A stretch of 8,526 nt of DNA, taken from positions 1 through 8,526 of the forward strand of contig CAYHGE010000114.1 in NCBI GenBank assembly GCA_964355945.1, read 5' to 3'. The translations under genes and the position numbers were made by a program. The stretch is from CAIVAT01 sp964355945. GTDB lineage: Bacteria; Bacteroidota; Bacteroidia; Bacteroidales; FEN-979. Below, piece by piece: positions 1 through 4,227 of this stretch (position 1 is the first letter of the stretch; each line of letters opens with the position of its first letter). Under the pieces are notes generated by a model. That model was not told where the DNA came from, did no database searches, and saw only the letters and a list, made by a program, of their open reading frames with translations.

Positions 1-376
1 ACTTTACCACAGGAGCAAGCGCCATATCTATAATGCCTGCAAAAATAATCATCCCGCGCATCAGCGGGAATCCCCCCATCCAGAAGGCCTGGAGTGACAG
101 GCTGAAATAGGAGGGGCCACACACATTTGGACAGAGATAACCTGAACCAAAACCTTTAATTTTAAAACCCTGCAAAATAGAACCAATCCCCGATACGATC
201 AGCGTCACGCTCACAAAAGAGATGCTTAAAGCGATATCGCCGCTGATTTCTTTAATAAAAATTGCCGGCAAAATGGAGGTTGTAAGTATGAGCACGGCCT
301 GCTGTAAACTGAGAAATATCAGTTTTCCAACAGGAGGCACCTGATTTTGCGAATAAAGTATTTCGTTCTTTTCCAT
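1..376 (-). CDS. NCS2-family nucleobase:cation symporter, N-terminal part (runs off left edge)
   Basis: Open reading frame on the minus strand starting at the ATG whose complement is 374-376 and still open at base 1, giving 125 codons of N-terminus. The protein begins MEKNEILYSQNQ and then shows hydrophobic segments (FLSLQQAVLILTTSILPAIF, a stretch with SFVSVTLIVSGIGSIL, and GGFPLMRGMIIFAGIIDMAL). The order of first helix with LQQ, a second helix, then GFGSGYLCPNVCGPSYF followed by a helix resembles xanthine/uracil permeases of the NCS2 family (UraA, XanQ, UapA), inner-membrane proteins that import purines or pyrimidines with protons. The usual His of the QH pair in helix 1 is Gln here. The cysteine-containing GYLCPNVCGP segment fits the purine-type branch better than the uracil type, but substrate cannot be fixed. 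It follows the lipoprotein gene by 9 bp and is probably cotranscribed with it. Confidence 0.75.
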   Translation of the reverse strand, partial: MEKNEILYSQNQVPPVGKLIFLSLQQAVLILTTSILPAIFIKEISGDIALSISFVSVTLIVSGIGSILQGFKIKGFGSGYLCPNVCGPSYFSLSLQAFWMGGFPLMRGMIIFAGIIDMALAPVVK

Positions 377-385
377 ATATAATAA

Positions 386-1381
386 CTATTTAAACCAGGT
401 AGATTGGGGAGCATCTATCATAGAGCCAACAATGACATATTTGTTTCTGAGCTTTGTTTTACGGCAATAGATCACTTTTTTTCTGATATTCATTGACTCT
501 GGTGAGGTAAACTGAAGTATATTCCATGTTTCATCTGTCGTTTTCAACTCCTCTGCTATTGCCCTGAAAGGAAAATGGTTGGTTGCATCCCTGAATAACA
601 GCAGGTTTGATTTTGACTCTTTTTTGTAACTCGGGTCAATGATTGAGTTGCCATTAAAATCATAAATGAAAATAAAACAATCGAAAAACACAAAAGGCGA
701 TTGGGGTGCCTGTATGTATTCAAGAGAGGAATCCCCCTTAACGGAAAGTAAAGTGCATGCTTTTTTGACGGAAATTTTAATAAATTCCTTTTCAGAAATA
801 TAACCATACATGCCCGCACCAATATAACCTTCAGAACCGTCCTTCAACACAACTTTCCGATGACAGGCTGTTTTCCATGTAGGAAAAATATTGTCAGGGC
901 GCGGCCAGTTAAAGTGGGCCCACGCATCGGGGTTGTTGATGGTGTCAGACAAAGCTTCTAATATCAGGTTGTGAATAGGCTTGCCGAAAAGGTCTGTCTG
1001 GTCTGTCACCACGAGGTTGATTTTTATGCTGTCTTCGCCATGGTAAATGCAAAATGCATCACTATTCCTGTAGATATAGAAATAGATACCATTAGATATC
1101 TGAGTTTTTTCGTATGCTTTCAGTGCCTCAAGGCCCTCGTTCTGAAAAATTTCAGCAGCCTCCTCAACGGTGTTAAGCAACAGCTTTGTTCTTTTATAAT
1201 CGTAATTGCCGGTCGTTGAATTTCTTTGACCGGGATTGGCCTTGTGGTCGGTGCACGACGATATAAAACATGTCGTTAACAGGAGCAGAAGGACAATGCA
1301 AGGCACATGTTTGTTTTTTTCAAAACGGTTTTTGTGCATATACGATTGACTTTTAAATAACCTTTTTCTTTTATCAAACAT
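386..1381 (-). CDS. Lipoprotein with two Cache-like sensor segments
   Basis: A 331-residue protein with a basic N-terminus, a hydrophobic stretch at about 28-42 (CIVLLLLLTTCFISS) and a lipobox ending at Cys43 (I-S-S-C), so it should be a membrane-anchored, exported lipoprotein. Residue +2 is Thr. The mature part seems to contain two related segments, about 70-200 and 200-331. Each starts with a helix, then a strand pair (YFYIYRNSDAFCIYHG; FIFIYDFNGNSIIDP), then a long helix and a Lys/Gly-rich strand ending (GSEGYIGAGMYGY; KYVIVGSMIDAP). That layout is typical of Cache ligand-binding domains, usually found on receptors; here no kinase or methyl-accepting domain follows. The start may instead be Met15 (base 1339), which would leave a more normal 29-residue signal peptide behind an A-rich leader; the longer frame is given because nothing excludes it. 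The permease gene begins 9 bp downstream, so it may capture or sense a ligand related to the permease substrate (inference). Confidence 0.72.
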   Translation of the reverse strand: MFDKRKRLFKSQSYMHKNRFEKNKHVPCIVLLLLLTTCFISSCTDHKANPGQRNSTTGNYDYKRTKLLLNTVEEAAEIFQNEGLEALKAYEKTQISNGIYFYIYRNSDAFCIYHGEDSIKINLVVTDQTDLFGKPIHNLILEALSDTINNPDAWAHFNWPRPDNIFPTWKTACHRKVVLKDGSEGYIGAGMYGYISEKEFIKISVKKACTLLSVKGDSSLEYIQAPQSPFVFFDCFIFIYDFNGNSIIDPSYKKESKSNLLLFRDATNHFPFRAIAEELKTTDETWNILQFTSPESMNIRKKVIYCRKTKLRNKYVIVGSMIDAPQSTWFK

Positions 1382-1644
1382 AAGGGGAGTTCTCGGATGT
1401 ATCTATTGTTGTTCAGATTAATATGCTTATTCCTGTTGAAAAATCATGACAAATAAATCAATTTACCGCAAATCTGTAATATCGGGCGTCTGATCGGCAA
1501 ATTAAGATTAGGTCTGTGTGAAACATGGGTAATTTGTGTGAAGATTAAGGTAAGGTAATTGGTTTTAAAATATTCCCGGAATTATCAGTCGATGAATGTT
1601 AAAATAAACACAGTGTATTACGGTTAAATCACCTCCTGCATCTT
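1382..1644. other. AT-rich intergenic region, no gene seen
   Basis: I see no credible coding sequence here. It should hold the promoter of the minus-strand lipoprotein-permease operon, but I find no perfect TAnnTTTG site facing left. The only structured signal is a direct repeat TGTGTGAA at 1515-1522 and 1535-1542, spaced exactly 20 bp (about two helical turns), which could be a binding site for a dimeric regulator. Confidence 0.4.
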
Positions 1645-1727
1645 ATGAAACACGCACTTTCAAAGGTAAACATTTTGTTGAACGCCATAAAGCAATGTAG
1701 CCCTTTAAAAATGAAGACCGGCATATT

Positions 1728-1896
1728 ATGAAAAAGCACCAATTGGCGGCAGTTTTGTTTGTTGTGATGGTCTGCACCTCCATACTCAATATAGATGGCC
1801 GGTCGCAGATAAAGGTGAAAACCTTTGCTGTTTGGCTGCCTGGTTACCTTGCTTGCCCTGGTAGTCATTGCAGCAGCAATTGTAACTTTATTCTGA
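1728..1896 (+). pseudogene. Possible frameshifted small membrane protein gene
   Basis: Weak evidence of a decayed gene. From ATG 1728 the frame reads MKKHQLAAVLFVVMVCTSIL, a typical signal or membrane segment, and continues through KVKTF. At about 1819-1825 the coding character moves to a different frame: 1825-1893 encodes 23 residues that are almost purely hydrophobic (ending AAAIVTLF) and stop at TGA 1894-1896, a good transmembrane helix with no start codon of its own because a TGA lies at 1816-1818. The original frame carries on to 1973 but with Cys/Trp-rich text that looks non-coding. A 28-codon ORF (1645-1731, MKHALSKVNILL...) overlaps the 1728 start by ATGA, the way coupled genes do. 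No family recognised. Both ORFs could be chance. Confidence 0.25.
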
Positions 1897-1935
1897 CATG
1901 GCAGGTTGACTCATTAATCAGGTTGAAATTTCCAG

Positions 1936-1987
1936 TTCGCGATTCGCGATTTGCAAATATGGAATGTTATTGATTCAATTCGATTTC
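1936..1987. repeat. Copy A of a 52-bp imperfect direct repeat (decayed operator/promoter)
   Basis: Aligned without gaps to 2843-2894, 43 of 52 positions are identical. The shared text includes TCGCGATTCGCGA, GCAAATAT and a TTGA-TCAA-CGATTTC tail. In copy B this is the promoter and operator of the winged-helix regulator gene; copy A has lost the palindrome's symmetry and its -7 element reads CATATTTG on the minus strand rather than TATATTTG. The two copies are in the same orientation, 907 bp apart, and flank the decayed toxin-antitoxin-like module. Confidence 0.6.
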
Positions 1988-2002
1988 AAAATGAGTTACT
2001 GA

Positions 2003-2206
2003 AAGGAGTTCAAAAACCGAATCAATGATCGTCAGTTGAAAGCGGTACAATTTGTAATTGAGAAAAGATAGATTACGAAAAAGGAATATAAGATGTTATT
2101 TAGGGTGTCTCACGAAACCGCTTCAAGAGGTTAGGCAGATTTAATTAGAGAAGGCGTTTTCCAAAGCTCAGGCAGTAAAGGTGGATCGCAGTAGTTTTTT
2201 TCAGCG
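2003..2206 (+). pseudogene. Decayed C-terminal winged-helix tail of a Fic- or AlbA_2-type protein
   Basis: Reading the frame that starts with TTC at 2009 gives NDRQLKAVQFVIEKR, stop, ITKKEYKMLFRVSHETASRG, stop, ADLIREGVFQSSGSKGGSQ, stop. The in-frame TAG stops are at 2069-2071, 2132-2134 and 2192-2194. Bridged, this matches closely the pattern of the C-terminal winged-helix domain found on Fic-domain proteins and on AlbA_2 (Schlafen-like) ATP-binding proteins: an N-[DE]-RQLKA helix, K-ITNKEY, a VS-TA-RDL recognition helix, DL-..-G and a GSGGRSTYY wing. The stop codons replace residues such as Gly, Asp and Thr/Tyr expected there. The N-terminal catalytic part is missing, so this is a relic. 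Which of the two parent families it came from cannot be told from the tail. I recognise the pattern from general family knowledge, without a database comparison. Confidence 0.62.
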
Positions 2207-2304
2207 TGACTATCTCTATATGCTCAAACCCTTCCTTGAACCATGAGTTCGCCGAGGGCAGTAGCTACTTCGATGATGCTTTCTAAATCAATTTTTCTGT
2301 CCAT
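2202..2304 (-). pseudogene. Deleted AbiEii-like nucleotidyltransferase (toxin) gene
   Basis: On the minus strand, ATG at 2302-2304 opens MDRKIDLESIIEVATALGEL, which matches the N-terminus I know for nucleotidyltransferases of the AbiEii/AbiGii toxin group. In intact members this helix is followed by a VFVGGAVVSLY-type strand and the G-G...D-x-D catalytic motif. Here those are missing: the frame ends after six more codons (TGA 2224-2226). In the neighbouring frame the next bases (2246-2202) read SWFKEGFEHIEIVTL, like the conserved PWFEPGF segment from much later in these proteins. The simplest reading is an internal deletion of well over 100 codons with a frame change, followed by loss of the 3' end where the sequence runs into the plus-strand relic. 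The start lies 4 bp after the stop of the regulator gene, as in an operon. Without the D-x-D motif any product would be inactive. Confidence 0.6.
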
Positions 2305-2308
2305 AGTA

Positions 2309-2821
2309 TTATCCGATTCGATTTGATAACTCCTGGATTGCGATTGCCCGTTCTCTTATTCTTCCGATCCTCAGGGCATCAATCAATGATAAGAGTTCAT
2401 ATAATTCAGCATCCAGTCTGGCTGCTTCCACCACCCCGGGATGAAGAGGTTCAATAGCCTGTCCCCGCTGTTCTCCCAGTGGATCAGGCCATACATAGAA
2501 CTCCTGGCTTTGAATAATTTTGTTTAATGGTGGTGCTGAATGGGCGGTTGGCATACCTCTGACAAGCGCTCCGGGTTGTTGCGGATAAACATATTTAAGA
2601 CCATGTTCTAAAAACTCAAGGAATGCCTGCCTCATAAGTTTTCGTTTGCCGGCATCAAGCAATCCGGCAATCATAGAACGATTGAGGGATTCACTAACCT
2701 CTGAAGGGCTGATAAACAATGTAGTGTAAAGGTTTTTTCCATACCATACTTTATCCTTTAGCGTGGCTATTTTCAGTAGAATCACTACATCCTGGGGCCT
2801 CATTCCATTGTGCTTTTTCAT
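2309..2821 (-). CDS. Winged-helix antitoxin-like regulator, partner of the broken nucleotidyltransferase
   Basis: 170 residues from the chosen start, MKKHNGMRPQDVVILLKI. Residues about 5-65 look like a winged helix-turn-helix: MRPQDVVILLKIA, then a HTH with ISPSEVSESLNRSMIAGLL, then a helix rich in Lys/Arg. The C-terminal half contains a conserved-looking RGMPTAHSAPPL motif, a VWPDP-G-RG loop and a final helix ELLSLIDALRIGRIRERAIAIQEL. I recognise this as a widespread uncharacterised bacterial protein that typically sits just ahead of an AbiEii-like nucleotidyltransferase gene, which fits a transcriptional autorepressor or antitoxin role (inference). The frame is open up to an ATG at 2863, but those 14 codons lie inside a 24-bp palindrome and over the likely transcription start, so Met at 2821 is preferred. 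The gene appears intact although its partner is broken, so it may be an orphan antitoxin. Confidence 0.68.
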   Translation of the reverse strand: MKKHNGMRPQDVVILLKIATLKDKVWYGKNLYTTLFISPSEVSESLNRSMIAGLLDAGKRKLMRQAFLEFLEHGLKYVYPQQPGALVRGMPTAHSAPPLNKIIQSQEFYVWPDPLGEQRGQAIEPLHPGVVEAARLDAELYELLSLIDALRIGRIRERAIAIQELSNRIG

Positions 2822-2834
2822 CAGGTTGTATTTA

Positions 2835-2868
2835 ATTCGCGAATCGCGATTCGCGAATCGCAAATATA
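2835..2868 (-). promoter_or_regulatory. Promoter -7 box and 24-bp palindromic operator of the regulator gene
   Basis: On the minus strand TATATTTG (2868-2861) is a perfect match to the Bacteroidota -7 consensus TAnnTTTG; I do not see a well-spaced -33 box. Immediately downstream, 2835-2858 is a perfect palindrome made of ATTCGCGAAT, CGCG, ATTCGCGAAT, each 10-mer itself palindromic. The transcription start should fall within it, 14-40 bp before the ATG at 2821. This placement is what one expects for autorepression by the encoded winged-helix protein. Confidence 0.55.
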
Positions 2869-2894
2869 CAAGGTTTTTGAATCAATGCGATTTC
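2843..2894. repeat. Copy B of the 52-bp imperfect direct repeat
   Basis: Partner of 1936-1987, 43 of 52 bases identical in the same orientation. It covers part of the palindrome, the TATATTTG promoter box and the upstream sequence through CGATTTC (2888-2894). Weak similarity goes on about 25 bp further (AAAAGGGGTGCGAAAA at 2911 against GAAAGGAGTTCAAAAA at 2001) after a 3-bp length difference. Confidence 0.6.
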
Positions 2895-3002
2895 GTACAA
2901 TAATTTTCTCAAAAGGGGTGCGAAAAGTTAGTCATGGAAAAATCGTGCGATATAGATAGCTGATATGGCACAGTAGAAAATGAGTGCCTGGATAGGATAG
3001 GC

Positions 3003-3038
3003 AAAAAAAAGGTTTCAGAATTTCTGAAACCTTTTTTT
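3003..3038. terminator. Bidirectional intrinsic terminator, host tRNA side
   Basis: GGTTTCAGAA (3011-3020), one T, then TTCTGAAACC (3022-3031) form a perfect 10-bp stem, flanked by A8 on the left (3003-3010) and T7 on the right (3032-3038), so it could end transcription from either side. It lies just past the tRNA 3' end on the minus strand, where the terminator of that tRNA gene would be. Confidence 0.8.
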
Positions 3039-3043
3039 ACCTG

Positions 3044-3065
3044 TGGGAGCAACAGGATTCGAACC
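3044..3065 (-). other. tRNA 3'-end fragment: attachment site and left boundary of an integrated element
   Basis: On the minus strand the bases read GGTTCGAATCCTGTTGCTCC and on to CCA. They fit a tRNA 3' end exactly: T-loop TTCGAAT (3063-3057), T-stem 3' strand CCTGT (3056-3052), acceptor 3' strand TGCTCCC (3051-3045) and discriminator A (3044). The 5' partner strand of the T-stem should read ACAGG, but only its last GG (3065-3064) is present; the next bases are GGC, which cannot pair. No GGGAGCA acceptor 5' strand or anticodon arm exists in the following 100 bases. CCA is not encoded. This is therefore an isolated 3' fragment, as left at one end of an element inserted by a tyrosine recombinase into a tRNA gene. 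The host tRNA type cannot be named from this end. The element lies to the right. Confidence 0.72.
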
Positions 3066-3535
3066 GCCTCCCGGATGGGTTGATTTTATTGATGTTTCAG
3101 AGTGTCTTTGAAAAACTTAGGCAAAAACTTAGGTGGATTATTTATAAAAAACAGAACGGTGTGTTCATAAGTTTATCCCGGTAACACTTTGTTTCCAACT
3201 GTAATTTCCTGTCAAATTTATTCAATTTTCCATTACCCCGGGCAAAAAAATCATGCCCCAAAATCCCCTTTTTAGGTAATAAATTCAGTCCATGACTATT
3301 AACAATGACCCCTCCTTTTGGGACCTCGCCAGCCTCTTAAGTGTTCATAACTTTATTTCTCCCGACATCTTTTCACCATCTGTTTTTTTCTTCCCGTGTA
3401 ACCAATTTACGCATAACCGATTCCCGACCTGTGTAATTATTCACAGGTATAATATAGGTATAGTTTAGGTTACTATTTTGCTATATTTCAGTACGTTGTT
3501 AGTATTTATTGTCGGCTCAATGGCGGCCGGTTTCA
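3066..3535. other. Non-coding left end of the element with short repeats
   Basis: About 500 bp with no supported gene. It contains a tandem direct repeat AAAAACTTAGG at 3111-3121 and 3123-3133 (12-bp period), a 16-bp direct repeat GTGTTCATAASTTTAT at 3161-3176 and 3341-3356 (one mismatch, 180 bp apart), a small hairpin GGGCA-N9-TGCCC at 3240-3258, and an inverted repeat CCTGTG-N8-CACAGG at 3428-3447. Lying beside the attachment site and ahead of an excisionase-like gene, these are natural candidates for recombinase arm sites, excisionase sites or operators. That role is inferred from position only. Confidence 0.5.
3428..3447. promoter_or_regulatory. Inverted repeat, candidate operator
   Basis: CCTGTG and CACAGG separated by 8 bp (TAATTATT), 140 bp ahead of the helix-turn-helix gene. 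The AT-rich spacer and the arm spacing suit a dimeric HTH repressor. It may control the replication operon or a gene transcribed leftward. Confidence 0.4.
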
Positions 3536-3543
3536 TACTTTTG
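3536..3543 (+). promoter_or_regulatory. Probable -7 box of the replication operon
   Basis: TACTTTTG matches TAnnTTTG perfectly and ends 24 bp before the ATG at 3568, which places the transcription start near 3550. The nearest TTG upstream (3509-3511) is 24 bp away, slightly too far for an ideal -33 box. Confidence 0.5.
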
Positions 3544-3567
3544 CGCCTCATTTAATCCGTAAAGATC

Positions 3568-3747
3568 ATGATCGAAAAGTCAATTTTAGAAAAGCCGGTG
3601 ACGGCCAAATACATCTGTAAGATGATTGGCGTAAGTCGACCGGCGCTCCATCGTTGGAGCAAATCTGGAACCATTCGCTCCCACAAAATGGGGGGCAAAC
3701 TTTTTTTCTTTGAAAGCGAGGTCATGGAGGACCTTCGCAAATGTTAA
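3568..3747 (+). CDS. MerR/excisionase-type helix-turn-helix protein
   Basis: A 59-residue protein, MIEKSILEKPVTAKYICKM and on, ending EVMEDLRKC. Residues 12-33 form a helix-turn-helix (TAKYICKMIGVSRPALHRW, with GVSR at the turn and a tryptophan closing the recognition helix), followed by a short wing (IRSHKMGGKLFFFESEV) and a last helix. This is the standard layout of the small HTH_17/excisionase group, in which Xis proteins bend attachment-site DNA and steer integrase toward excision; others are simple regulators. Its position, first gene after the attachment site and after a repeat-rich 500 bp, supports an excisionase or a switch regulator, but the sequence alone does not separate these. 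The start follows a good -7 box by 24 bp; no Shine-Dalgarno sequence is evident. A Lys/Arg-rich surface is visible in the recognition region. Confidence 0.75.
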   Translation: MIEKSILEKPVTAKYICKMIGVSRPALHRWSKSGTIRSHKMGGKLFFFESEVMEDLRKC

Positions 3748-3778
3748 ACACTATAATCCACTATGAAAACACGAATGT

Positions 3779-4033
3779 ATGAAAGTCAGCAAGGAATCAG
3801 TCGCAGAACTGAAAAAAAAACTGCCACACGGAAGCGCCAGGGTGATCAAATTGCACCTGGAGAAAAAAGATCACACGTTTACCCTACAGTACATTTATCG
3901 CTGTCTCAATCCGAAAAGACCGGATTTCAATCCATTTATTATCTCTGAGGCAATAAAGCTGGTGAGACAGTACGCGAAAAAGGTGAAGGTTATCCAGAAA
4001 GGACTCACGAAAATCAAGAACGAAAAATTATGA
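3779..4033 (+). CDS. Small basic protein, probable HTH DNA-binding protein
   Basis: 84 residues, very basic (KVIQKGLTKIKNEKL at the C-terminus). The order of an N-terminal helix KESVAELKKKLPHGSARVIK, a second segment TFTLQYIYRCLNPKRP and a third helix IISEAIKLVRQYAKK resembles the small HTH proteins of Bacteroidota phages, where a helix with SA-x-I is followed by an S/T-x-x-Y-V/I recognition helix and an LN-x-K-R turn. I do not know a named function. It starts 31 bp after the excisionase-like gene and its TGA overlaps the ATG of the next gene (ATGA at 4030-4033), so the two are probably translationally coupled. A competing ATG at 3763 in another frame gives a Lys/Arg/Ser-rich text and does not fit the coupling. 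Confidence 0.65.
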   Translation: MKVSKESVAELKKKLPHGSARVIKLHLEKKDHTFTLQYIYRCLNPKRPDFNPFIISEAIKLVRQYAKKVKVIQKGLTKIKNEKL

Positions 4034-4227
4034 AAACATTCTCCTCGATGTCCGTTCCGGACAAAATCCTCACAAGAACATCCTACCTGAGAAACCTGGC
4101 ATTTATCAACCAGTGTTTACAGTCGGATAATACCCTCACACCTGAAAAGACGGCCAAACTTCAAACAGAGGCTGCCCGCCTTCAGGTACTTCTCGACGTA
4201 CTCGATGCTGAACTGCTCAGTGAATAA
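4030..4227 (+). CDS. Small helical protein of the replication operon, function unknown
   Basis: 65 residues without a recognised family. The second half (PEKTAKLQTEAARLQVLLDVLDAELLSE) has leucines at intervals that suggest an amphipathic helix or short coiled coil, so it may dimerise or bind a partner. No signal peptide or membrane segment. It overlaps the preceding gene by 4 bp (ATGA) and the primase gene by 1 bp (TAATG at 4225-4229), a position that suggests a helper of the primase-helicase, but this is only inferred from context. Confidence 0.6.
   Translation: MKTFSSMSVPDKILTRTSYLRNLAFINQCLQSDNTLTPEKTAKLQTEAARLQVLLDVLDAELLSE

Noticed and set aside
1629..1868. 79-codon minus-strand frame
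   Set aside because: The translation is rich in Cys, His and Phe in no order, lacks a start context and opposes the small membrane ORF remnants.
1936..2894. Insertion sequence or transposon bounded by the 52-bp repeats
   Set aside because: The repeats are direct rather than inverted, there is no transposase gene between them and no target-site duplication is evident.
3044..3130. Complete tRNA gene at this site
   Set aside because: The T-stem 5' strand does not pair beyond two bases, and there is no anticodon arm, D-arm or GGGAGCA acceptor strand to the right.
3470..3480. Second promoter -7 box in TACTATTTTG
   Set aside because: The spacing between TA and TTTG is not the two bases required; the TACTTTTG at 3536 fits fully and is closer to the gene.
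3763..3948. 61-codon plus-strand frame starting at 3763
   Set aside because: It overlaps the 3779-4033 gene in another frame, has a low-complexity Arg/Ser/Lys-rich translation and does not join the ATGA overlap of the operon.
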